This document shows, one piece after another, positions 30,001 to 41,800 of a stretch of 64,000 nt of DNA. The stretch is from positions 42,595,650 to 42,659,649 of the forward strand of contig OX328098.1 of assembly GCA_946811185.2 (NCBI GenBank), in the 5' to 3' direction. Position 1 is the first letter of the stretch, and each line of letters opens with the position of its first letter. Source of the DNA: Hippopus hippopus. Its lineage: Eukaryota > Mollusca > Bivalvia > Cardiida > Cardiidae. The notes under the pieces are model-generated. The model did no database searches. It saw nothing but the letters and a program-made list of their open reading frames with translations, and was not told the origin of the DNA. The translations under genes and the position numbers were made by a program.

Positions 30001-30699
30001 AAGCCAAACTATAGTCATACAACAACATTTGATGAATATTTAGTAGCTGTACATATGAAGAAAACAAATATAAAATACAACAAACCCGTTTACTCAGGAA
30101 TGAGTATATTAGATAATAGTAAAACACATACTCGTATGTACAACACTTATCATAATCACTTTAAAGCAAAATATGGTGAAAAAGTTAGATTATGTTACAC
30201 GGATACTGATAGTTTTATACTTGAGATAGAAACAGAAGACATTTACAAAGATATTACGTTAGATGTTCCCACAATGTTTGATACAAGTAACTACCCTTCT
30301 AACCATCCTTCAGGTATACAAACTGGTTGCAACAAAAAAGTAGTGGGTATGTTTAAAGATGAGTTAGGTGGTAAGATTATGACAGAGTTTGTAGGTCTAA
30401 GAGCAAAAATGTATGCATATAAAACTTTAGATTGGAAAGAAGACAAAAGATGTAAAGAGATTAAAAAGTCAGTCATTAAGAATGAGATAAATTTCGACAA
30501 CTACAAAGACTGTTTGCTTACAAAAAAGGACCAGTATAGGACTATATGTGTATCGAGAAGTCGCGGTCGTGAAATATATACTGAAGAAATAAACGAAAAA
30601 GCTTTGGGTTCTGATGATGATAAAAGACATATACTAGAAAATGTGATAGACACCCTAGCATGGTTTCATTATAAAAGTAAAAGAAAGATGGTTGAGTAG
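27084..30699 (+). pseudogene. polB: Protein-primed DNA polymerase B (outer copy, broken in its 5' half)
   Basis: Starts MSWFNRFKNVAKRVAS. Lesions: frameshift near 27150, TAA 27301-27303, TAA 27343-27345, frameshift in A-run near 27730, TAG 28490-28492 and frameshift near 28790. 28939-30699 (586 codons) is open. Motifs are YADFES (Exo I), CWTCDEQFTHDN with CHFTGKY (zinc-binding insertion), NLSGYDAH (Exo II), YNKIDVLLLADV (Exo III), DANSLYPWAM (Pol A), KLMNNSVFGKTMEN (Pol B) and CYTDTDS (Pol C). The palm and thumb are complete, unlike the inner copy. Long N-terminal region may hold the terminal-protein domain. Confidence 0.92.
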
Positions 30700-30734
30700 T
30701 GGTTAGTTAATGGTTTGAGCATAAAATGGTTAAG

Positions 30735-30766
30735 AATATAAATGGTTAAAAAAAACCATTTATATT
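30735..30766. terminator. Perfect 13-bp hairpin after polB
   Basis: AATATAAATGGTT, six A, AACCATTTATATT, followed by TTTT. It lies 36 bp after the polB stop, among ATGGTTAA iterations. Could act in 3'-end formation or mark the element's edge (inference). Confidence 0.5.
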
Positions 30767-30770
30767 TTTT

Positions 30771-32626
30771 GGGGTATGGTTAAAAAAGGGAACCATAGCA
30801 TTTTAGGCGCATGGTCGAAATATGGTCAAATGTCCAAGATTGGGTAAATCTACATCTACTCTAGGAAAAGAGTAAAATGGTGGTAACCAGTATTTTTTTT
30901 CTTTTTCCAACAATGTTTCCTACCCCTCCAAAGACAAAAGCCAACTTTTGAGATACATTTCATTTGGGGTCTGTAGATGCTTTCAAGTTGGACAGGTATA
31001 AGTTTAATGTCATTTGGTAAGGAGTTAAAATCTCTGCATCAATAAACTTTTCAGGTAAGGATTTTTAAACATGTGTGCTAAAATTGTAAGAAAAAAAATT
31101 GTTGAGATCCATTTGATGACAATACATATTACATACCATGGCTCTACCGTACACCTTGTATTTTGGGGCAAGAGTTTTTTATGTTATCTCTTGTAAAATA
31201 TAATCCCCTACGTCAAAACGGTTTTTGACCCAATGCTGTAATTTAAACAATATTGTGAGAGGTCTGTTTGGCAATACCAAGTACACGGTAAATAAACTCG
31301 ATATTTCCAAACAGGAAGTCTCTGTTTTTGAAATCTATAACCTTATCGTATGTGCTCTTTAGGCGACAGATGCTAACAATTTGAACAGTTTTAAAAGAAG
31401 ATCAATCAAAGCCCATTACTGTAGTTTTTAAGGAAAATTACTCTGCTGTTTACAGAAGGGTATTTTAACTATACTGATAAAAAAAATAGTGATGCATGAC
31501 ATAGAGTGGATGCTTTACCATTAGAAATGAGATAAAAAGAAAAAAATATATATATATCAAATTCCAAATCAAAAGCATTACCGTTTACCCCTACCATTCC
31601 TGAGCTCAAGTTCAGTAATTCAGAGATTTCAAATCTTGGCTCTAAACAAAATTGTGCTTTGTATTAATTATTGTCACATCAGAGATACATTTATGGATGG
31701 ATCTTTCACTGTGATAAAATAGACAAGAGGGCCATGATGGCCATGTAGCGCCCCACTCTCTTATAAATAAATGTGCTATACATTGGCGTTAACAGTCATT
31801 AAACTATCAGAAGTCTTTATTACAATAGAAAATTCATAAGAAATAGGCCTAGTGCTTTCCCCCCCCCCATTAAAAATTCATATTTTTTCATTTGGCATGA
31901 TGAAATCACTAAATACAAGCAGGTCTAATTTAGTATCAATCTTACAAAACATCATCAAACTCTGTCAAAGAAAATTTTAACATAGAGTTTTCAGATTAGT
32001 TATTGGTAGAAGAATGATGAAAACCTCGCTTCCTGCCAAATATTTAATACATCTGAGCATGACCAGTAACATCAACATAAATCATTATGACTGAAAACTG
32101 AACATTTTCTATCCAAGAAACTTTCATACACAATACTTATCATGCTATGGTGTAATGTGATGATCAAAAGAGATAAGTTGTAACAAACTATGTGTAATTA
32201 GAAAACAGGAATAAGTTCCCTTGAACATTGTAAGCTTATCTATCGCTGTTAATGATCTATCATTAAACCCAGTCTACAGCAGTCACCTTCATTGCTAGAT
32301 CAAAACAATATCAACATTATCTGAAAGAATTCCTAAAAATGATCATTAATACCAATTTGTAATGACTTCCAACTTTTGGCCGTTTTGGAGAAAAACATTT
32401 TTAAATTTTATTTCCATGGCTATCAGTTTTAATTTGAATAACAATTTTTGAAGAAAGTCCGAGAGGGATTATAGCAAAATTATTTTTGTGAGGTTTGGTT
32501 TAAATTTTAGGGGTGGTTTCGGGTAAGATATTTCAAAATTAAGTAAATACACAAGACTGACACAGAGCCATGACAAAAGCTCGCTGGCCTTTGGCCAGTG
32601 GAGATGAAAACTAAAAAAAAACCTAC
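30771..32626. other. Host non-coding DNA, repeats
   Basis: About 30875-31045 resembles the palindromic repeat of 53627-53854. 31722-31760 carries the AAGAGGGCCATGATGGCC head of the 145-bp repeat family without its body. A short (TA)n lies near 31549-31558. No further sushi exon is seen on the minus strand here. Confidence 0.5.
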
Positions 32627-32800
32627 CTATACAGTTCAAAGAACTATTGCTCCATTTATTATTTACTTGACAGGTTCTCGTAACAGTTTTGTCCTCGTCG
32701 TATCTACATATCATCTTCAGGACACTACCCTGATGGAAAGTCGGCTCAGCCGTTATGAGCCTGTTATTTTCATGCAAACATGGTGGAAAGCAATCAGCGC
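32627..32800 (-). CDS. Sushi-gene exon 7
   Basis: One CCP module: CFPPC, VLKMICRYDED, TRTCQVNNKWSNSSLNC. Acceptor TTTCTGCTAG, donor ATAG/GTAGGT, phase 1 to 1, 58 codons. Last exon visible. Confidence 0.8.
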
Positions 32801-35800
32801 CTAGCAGAAAATGAAAAGCAAACACATATCATATTGGCTTCGGGACAATATTCATAAACCATTAAATATTGATCTAATTCTGAATTCCAGGACTACCTGT
32901 AGAGCATCTCAGCCTTTCATTAGTCCTCAACTTAGAATGGTTCATGAATACAACACACATCACCTGAAAACAAGAAAAAAATTGACATGCCTATTGCAAA
33001 TAGTGTTTTAAGATACTTGTTTTTTGTCTGAATGCAGATTTTTTTAGTATCACAGGGGAGAAACAATATTTGATGCAGTTAGGCTCTTTTAGGAACAACA
33101 AACCCACAAGTATCTGTGTTTCATTTTTAATTCATTATTGTACAAGTTCTTAGACACAAACAACAACAGGAATAAGTGCAAGATAAGAATATGATTTAAC
33201 ACTTTACCAGAAATCCCAATTTTAACAAGCCTGAAGAAGAAGACTGTTAAAAACGTTTAGAGAAGAGAAGGTCAAAGATCGTGCCACTTACCTTCAGGAA
33301 CACATAATGTACAATGGTCACTGCTCCATTCTCCATTCTCTAGACAAGTCAGTGTTTCAGGCCCATAAAGCTTTGCTTTGTAATCATCACAGATAAACTT
33401 AATCATGTCTCCAACATAACGTGTCTGGTTAAGTAGATACACCGAACCGCCTATAGGGGCCACTGGGTCAGGGCACGAAACTCCTGAAAAGTTCATCAAT
33501 TTAAGCATAACAGTGATAGTGTGTTACTTGGTAAGGATTAGATATAAAATAAACTCTAATAAATTAGATATGAAATAAATTAGATATGAAATAAACTAAA
33601 TAGATTTTCATGTCATAAACTTCATACCTTAAAATTCCCATATCCATGATACCAGCTCTGCATTAATTTTCGTGTGTATATACAAGTAACACAATAACAT
33701 CACTGAAGTAAATTGCTCTTCTAGGATATACAGATATACAACTCCTTACAAAACGACAAAAGTTTAGACTTGTCCAATTGCAGACACCAAACAAGATTTG
33801 GCTTGAAATGTGGAATTTGTCTATCAGAGAGCAGAAGCAATTTTGGGATGTGAGAAAATGCTAGTTAGCCAACAACGTTTTCAAATACTTTTTTTCTTCC
33901 AGGTCATAAAAACTTGGGATTGTGTGGTGAAGGATAAGATAGAAAAGTCATAACATACCACACAAAATGTTGATTAATCCTTGACCACACAGTCCCCTAT
34001 TTTAACTATGCTGAGGAAGAAGCCTTCTTTAACCATTGTGAGAAAATGAAAAAATTCTGCCATCCAGCTTCCTTTACTGACAATGTTTTTGCCATTTTGT
34101 CAAAATCGAGCCACAATTGATTCATAGTCTGCAAATTCTTTTAATATAGATTATAGAATTTTATCATCTAGAGGAGGATTAATAGTACTTAAACCAGCAA
34201 GTTGCAACAATAAGCAAATGGTCCCAGCCAGATATATACACCTAAGGTCCATATCCCTGGAACCCTGTGCAGACAAACAGACTGAGGCATCTGACACTTA
34301 ATAGAAATGCTTCAGCCTCAGTGGTATACATACACAAAAACTCAAACACTTTGTTAGCAAATCTCATTTGAGCCATGCCCTGTAAAAAGGGAGTTAAATG
34401 CATCAGCAAAAAGTATTGAGCCAGGTCAGCCTGTGCAGTCCATGTAGGCTGACCTGTGTTAAAACTTTTTGCTTTTGATAATTTTTTTTGCATGTCCAAG
34501 GACCAGTCTACCTCATTATTCACTTGGTTGACAAATGTACTTAAGGAACCCTCATTATGTGATGACTTGCTTGGTATACTGCACCACCCCTTTTGTCAGA
34601 GCATGACTCATGTGTTTTCATAAAAGGGAGGTAACTGTGCCAGCCTTTGCAATATAAATTATTGTGGTGTCAAATTAGATACAAAACGCTGATACTGCAT
34701 ACCCTCTGCCATCTTTTCTTATCAAACTGTATCATTTATATTTCATTGCTTTGTTTTGCACTGTCAAAATATTTGGGCATTCAATGAGTGCCAGAGTTCA
34801 CTGTCTGTGGCATTCACAGGTTTACTTGTAATGTGTGTGAATTAACTTATATGTAGATAAACATACTTTATAAATCTTGAACAAAACAGAAACTTATGTA
34901 CACCAGAACAACGGTACATTACAAAGTACAGGGTGCAAGTAACATTGTTATTTATAATTAATAGGTCACCAAACATAGAATTTTTATAAACGTTTTACGA
35001 TAAAAAGTTTTACTGTAAAACGTTTATAAAAATTATGTTTCATTCAAAGAAGGTACATGTATTGTGTCCATGGTAAAAGCCAAAATATTCAAGGGGCTAT
35101 TTTGCCTGAAATATCTCACAAAATATCAGATATACAGAACGAAAGACAGACACAAAAAGTGAACAAACAATGTAAACAGACTCAGAGAGACAAGGCAAAC
35201 AGATGATATTTTTCTTACACCTCAACTTTGTTTTTAAAAGGTTTGCATGATGTTTTATGCTTTTTCTAACCTTTTTTTAATTATATCGTGGCAGTCAGTG
35301 CACCTACCTATGCTTTTCATGGATTTTTTTAACAATACTTCACACAATATTCTTCTAAAGCCACTGGCTGCTTTCTTTCATAACCTTTGTCAAAACAATG
35401 ATCGGCGGTTGGAGAAGAATGAAACTTGTCTAAATGACTATTACCCTAAAAAAGACATTGGCAAAGCTGGAAATTCAAATTAGTAATCCATGGGTTCAAG
35501 TCCTAAACATTACCGACTGAGCTCATCATTTTGACAAAGACAAACACAGTGTCAAATAAAGAGGTAAAAACAGCTCACTTTTACATCCAAAATCCTCAAC
35601 TTCATCAAAACTTGTAGGGCTGAGACATGTCAGCTGACCATAATGGCTAGTAGGGGTGTAGCCCTCATCACATACAAGTTCTAAATTTTCTCTGAATTCA
35701 TAGGATGAAGTGAAGTTCTTCACATGACCATTGGAGATGTTCTCAAACCGACTAGCATCACAAAAAATTTCTGTAAAGAAATTCATAAACATCATAAAAA

Positions 35801-38800
35801 CAAATGCTATGGGCTGTGCACCAATCAATCAACAAGAGCACCACGTGCGCATGCCAATGCTCAGCTGCAGTTGCTTGAATTTCACTGAAAATTGTATTTA
35901 AAAAGGGACATAACTGTGTAAAAAGTACTTTGATGGTTATCTGCACTTGTTGTATGAGTTCCCCATTTGATAGTTAACAACTAATCCAATTTTGAAGTAA
36001 ATATCTTCGACAATAATAGAGATATTATAAAATGTGAAAGTCTTTAAAAATACTAAGTCAAACAAGAGGGCCATGATGGCCCTGAAGTCGCTCACCTGAG
36101 CCTTTTGATCAAACATGACCCATTTCCAATCTCTTCAGAGATATTAAGAAAAACACTCTGACAAACACACATTAGTATTGGGCTTACAAATATGGCCTCT
36201 AGAGTGCACACAACCTTTTTCTAGAATTTGTCTCAGCGGCCTACTTGACATGTAAAAATTATCCAGACATACATTCTGACAAACTTTCATGAGTATTTGA
36301 GAGAAAATGTGGCCTGTAGGGTGTATAAAAGGTTTTTCCGAGATTTGACCTAGTGACCTAGTTTTTTATCCAACATGACCCATATTCATACTTGTCTAAG
36401 ATATTATCAAGACAAACATTCAAAGCAAATTTCAAGATTATTGGACTGAAAATGTGGCCTCTAAAGCGTACACACTGTTTTTCAAGGATGAAACTTGGTG
36501 ACCTAGTTTTTATTTCACGTGACCCATTTTCAAACTCATGCAAGATATCATCAAGACAAACATTCTAACAAAAGTTTAAAGAATATTAGACTGTAATTAT
36601 AGTACAAAAGGTTTTTCCGAGATTTGACCTTGTGACCTAGTTTTTATCCAACATGACCCATTTTGATACTGGTCTAAGAAATTATCAAGACAAACATTCT
36701 GACCGAATTTCAAGATTATTGGACTGAAAATGTGGCCTCTTGAGCTTACATAAGGTTTTTCTAAGATTTGACCTGGTGACCTAGTTTTTGACCTGACATG
36801 ACCCATTTTCAAACTTATCCAAGCTATCATCATGACAAACATTCTGACCAACTTTAAAGAGCATTGGACCGAAAATGTGGCTTCTGGAGCGTACACAAGG
36901 TTTTTAAAAGATTTGACCTAGTGACCTCGTTTTTGACCCCACATGGCCCACTTTCGAATTTATCTGCGATATTATCGAGACAAACATTCTGACCAAATTT
37001 CAAGAGTATTGGAAAGAACATGTGGCTTCTGGAGCATACAAAAAAGTTTTTTTAAGATTTGACCTATAGACCTAGTTTTCGACCCAACATGGGCCGTTTT
37101 CAAATTTATCTGAGATATCATCAAGATAAACATTCTGACCAACTTTCAAGAGTTTTGGACTGAAAATATGGCCTCTAGAGCGTACACAAGGTTTTTCTAA
37201 GATTTGACCTGGTGACCTAGTTTTTGACCCCACATGGCCCATTTTTTAACTCATCTGAGATATCATCAAGACAAACATTCTGACCAACTTTCAAGAGTAT
37301 TGGACTGAAAATGTGGCCTCTAGAGCGTACACAAGGTTTTTCTAAGATTTGACCTGGTGACCTAGTTTTTGACCCCACATGGCCCAGTTTCGAACTCGTC
37401 TGGGATATCATCAATACAAACATTCTGACCAACTTTCAGGAGTATTGGACTGAAAATGTGGCCTCTAGAGCGTACACAAGGTTTTTCTAAGATTTGACCT
37501 GGTGACCTAGTTTTTGACCCCACATGGCCCATTTTTGGATTTGTCCGAGATATCATCAAGACAAACATTCTGACCAACTTTCAGGAGTATTGGACAGAAA
37601 ATGTGGCCTCTAGAGCGTACACAAGGTTTTTCTAAGATTTGACCTAGTGACCTAGTTTTTGACCCGACATGACCCATTTTCGAACTCATCCGAGATATTA
37701 TCAAGGCAAACATTCTTTCAAAGTTTCATGAGTATCGGACTAGAAATGTGGCCTCTAGAGCGTACACAAGGTTTTTCTAAGATTTGACCTAGTGACCTAT
37801 TTTTTGACCCGACATGACCCATTTCCAAACTCGTTCGAGATATCATCAAAACAAACATTCTGACCAAGTTTCACAAGTATCGGACTGAAAATGTGGCCTC
37901 TAGAGTGTACACAAGGTAAAAATTGACGACGAACAACGCACGACGGACGCCGGACACAGCACGATCACAATAGCTCACCATGAGCACTTCGTGCTCAGGT
38001 GAGCTAAAAAAGGGCATAACTGTGTCAAAAACATTTTCCTGGTTGCCTAATTCTGTTGGGTTCCCCTTTTAAAAGTTAACAACGTGTCCAAGTTTATACT
38101 AAATATCTTCAACAATAAGAGAGATTTTATATGTCAAAGTTTTTGCATGACAATGACGCAGACAAAGACAATGATGCCAGGGCTACAATAATACCTTGAT
38201 GTTTTCTTCAAAAGCAGCCAAGCTAAAAATTTACTTCGAATTCGAAGTTGCAAGACTAGACTGATTGGCTAAGACATTCTGATACAAAAGTACTTGTATT
38301 CAGAATGGTTTGTGAACTTTATCCTTGAATTTTTCCTGACCAAAGTCTCTTGCTCAGCCTGCATGCTATTATACCAGCAGACAAAATTTTAGACCAGTCC
38401 GAATGCAAAGCAACTGCAGGTGACATGATGAAGGTGGCATAAATGATGGAATTTGTCTTTAATAGGATAATAAGTATTGAGGAAATGGAGAATGACTGGT
38501 TACCTGCATTTTCTCCTTTTCCCTTGATGTTTTCAAACCATCTTTTCTTGCGTCTTTAAAATTGTTTGGTAAAGAGTGGAAAAGAATATGAGTGTTTGCA
38601 AAATGGCTTCGACTCATCCATTTTGTAAGCATTAGCAGAGAACAAATCAAATATGACTCAAATGATGAAATTTGTCGGTGGAAGTGAAGAAAACATGGTG
38701 TGGAAAAGAGAAAATGATTATTACTAGTATTTAGTCCTTTTCCAACAGTGTTTTCAAAAGCCAAGGACATGAAAACAAGGAATTGTTTGGTAAAGAGTTC

Positions 38801-41800
38801 AGTAATATTGTATCACTCATCTTGTCTTGCAGCAAACAACTTTAAAAAATTATGATAACAGGAAAAATTCCTTCTGATGAGCAACATATCTTTTTGGCAC
38901 ACTGTTTTCGTAAATAAATGCTTAACGCTTCAGCTGAAATCATATACTTGTCTATTTTTGGAAGCACTTGCATACAACAAAATATGGATAAAACAATGCT
39001 AGATCTGCTTGTCTATAAAAGGGAAAAAACATTGTGGACAAAGGAGCAATCACGGGTAACCAGCATTTTCTGCTTTTCCAACAACCTATTTATCACCATC
39101 TTTCCACCAGACCCTTAAATAAGGGATTGTATGACACAGTCAACTTGATCACTCATGATTCAATTTGGTGTTTTCTATGTAGAGTACCCATTCATATCAA
39201 AAGAGAGTCTTTAAAATGACAGTGCAAATACCTTTCAAGATAATGTAAGAAATGTGACAGTACCATTTTGTATCAAAGGGAATAAGTAAAGTGACAGTAA
39301 CAATTTTTATCAAAAGGGAATAAGTAAAGTGACAGTACCAATTAGTATCAGAAGGGATTAAGTAAAGTGACAGCACCTATTCATATCAAATGAGAATGTA
39401 TTAAGTGACAGTATGACAGTACTAATTTGTATCAAATGGAAAAAAAGTAAAGTGATAGTACATTTTTTTAAAAAGGGAATAAGTAAAGTAACAGTACCAA
39501 TTTGTATCAAAAGGAAATAAGTCAAGTGACATTACCAGGTTGTATGAAAAGAGAAAGTAAGTGACAGTACTAGTATGTATTAAATGAGAATAAGTAAGTG
39601 ACAGTGCCAGTATGTATCAAAAGGGAATGCGTAAAATGACAATACCAGGTCATGTCAAAATAGAATAAGTAAAGTGACAGTGTCAACTCCTATCAAACAG
39701 GTTACAGTAAAGTGACAATAGTAGTTCATAATTAATTTAAATAAGTAAAGTGACAATACCAGTTCGGATCAAACAGGTATAAGTAACTGACAACAGCAGT
39801 TTGTATCAAATGGAAAAAGTGAAGTAACAGTACCAAGTGGTATCAAACAGATATTAGTAAAGTGACAATATTAGTTCATATCAGAAGAGAATAAGTAAAT
39901 GACAGTACTAGTATGTATCAAAAGGGAACAAGTAAAGTGACAATATTAGTCAGTAGTTAAATTGATTGATTGATCGATTGTATGGTGTTAAATGCCGTTT
40001 TCAACATTATTTCAGTCATAGCAAGGTGGCCAGTGCACCTATCCATGCCTTCCTGGGGTTTCTTTTACCAGTACTCCACACATTATTCTTTCCAAGCCAC
40101 TTGCTGCTTCCCCACATAACCATCGTTGAAACAATGGTCAGCGGTGAGAGAGGAATGAATCCTGTGGCAATGACTATCATCAATCCTCGAAAAGAAATTG
40201 GCAGAGCTAGAGATTGAACCAGCGACCCTTTGTTCTCAAGTCCTGTATGCTACTGACTGAGCTACCAGAGCTCAGCAGTTTATATTTAAAGGGAATTAGT
40301 ATATTGACATTTCCAATTCAAAATGGAAAAAGTAAGGTGACAATATCAACTTGTAACATAGAGGTTAAAGTGAAGTACCAATTCACTTCAAATTAAAATA
40401 AGTAAAGTCACAATACCAGTATTTATTGAAGGGAATAAGAAAATTAACATTACCAGTTCATATAAAAAAGAAAAAAAAATGAGTAAAGTGGCAATAACAA
40501 TTCATATTAAAAGGGAAAAAGAAAGTGACATTACCAGTTTGTATCAAAAGGTGATAAGTAAAGTGACAATACCAGGTTGTATTTAAAGGGAATAAGTAAA
40601 GTGACAATACTAGTTTGTATTTAAAGTGGGGAATAAGTAAAGTGACAATACCACTTTGTATCTAAAGTGGGGAATAAGTAAAGTGACAATACCAGTTTGT
40701 ATTTAATGGGAATAAGAAAAGTGACATTACCAGTTCACATCAAAAGGGAATGAGTAAAGTGAAAATGCCAGTTCATACATAGGGAATAAGAAAATTGACA
40801 TTACCAGTTTGTGTCAAAAGGGAGTAAATAAAGTGACAGTACCAGTTCATATTTAAAGGAAACAGGTAAAGTGACAATACCAGTTCATTTTAAAAGAGAA
40901 TAAGAAAACTGACATTACCAGTTCATGTCAAAATGGAATAAGTAGGTGATAATATCAAAACTTGTATCAAACAGGTTAGAGAAGTGAAAATACTAGTTCA
41001 CTTCAAATTGAAGTAAGTACAGTGGAAATACCAGCTCGTATCAAACAGGTATGAAAAACTGCCAATATCAGTTTGTATTGTTACAGAATGTTTGTGACTA
41101 TTTTAGTACTTCCGATGTTTTGTTTACAAACAGGATGTATGCAGAATAATTTTGAAGGAATATTAATTTTTCATAATTACTTTGCAATTAGCACATGATT
41201 TTAATCGATACTAATGTAGGTACTTAACTATTTGTATGATAGGTCCATATCCTGGTCTCAAAGAAAAATCAATGTTATTATAGCCATAATCCAACATACA
41301 TGTTTATTGAGAAATCCCCAGTGTTTTCTCAAAAATACTTCCAGTAGCTTCCTGGTGTACTCGATTCTTCTGTTATGATATATAAGGGCAAGGAGAAAAA
41401 TTGTGAGATTGATGTTTACAACTGAAGTTTGGAAAGGATTTAAAGATTAAATATTCTACTTGACACCACTTATATTAACTCGCATGCTGTCATTGTTGTA
41501 TTCTCAGCCTTTTGGAGTTCTGTTGAGACCAGGAATTTTATGTGTTCTTCGTGACTCTCTCAGTATCTTGATTTACAGAATTATAAAAGTTTAGGTCAGT
41601 TTGAATTGTTTAGACTCTGTGAAGTGTAAGTTGGAACTTATATTATAATTTGTATTGTTAATTACTGTGTTTTGAATTATTAAATTTTAAAACATAGTGG
41701 AACTCTTCTGTTTTTTTTAATCTATTGTCATTTAATCTGTACCCATTCGGTATCCAAGACACCGTAATAGTATCAAAATAAAAAAGTGAAGTAACAGTAA

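Larger units (their letters stand above)
25012..30770 (+). mobile_element. Outer Polinton-like copy, right part
   Basis: Continues the outer element: end of the split core gene, major capsid protein, SAP/NUMOD1-like gene and polymerase B. Viral sequence ends soon after the polB stop at 30699, with a hairpin at 30735-30766; host repeat sequence (GGTGGTAACCAGTATTTTT) is evident from about 30875. No TIR was found at this end. Confidence 0.8.

Noticed and set aside
5411..30699. Stop-codon reassignment or programmed readthrough in the viral genes
   Set aside because: In-frame stops are TAA, TAG and TGA at unrelated places, differ between the copies, and coexist with frameshifts and deletions. Decay explains them better.
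4330..30870. Terminal repeats for the outer copy
   Set aside because: Compared 4330-4440 with the minus strand of 30700-30870 and found no match; the outer copy is taken as truncated.
32598..33011. Plus-strand ORFs opposite sushi exons 6-7
   Set aside because: Shadow frames of the real minus-strand exons, without domain features.
36358..37713. Several minus-strand ORFs of 60-100 codons
   Set aside because: They are readings of the 145-bp tandem repeat, recurring with each unit.
40214..40270. Functional tRNA gene
   Set aside because: A- and B-box-like stretches occur, but the acceptor and anticodon stems do not pair well and the unit continues into a shared SINE body.
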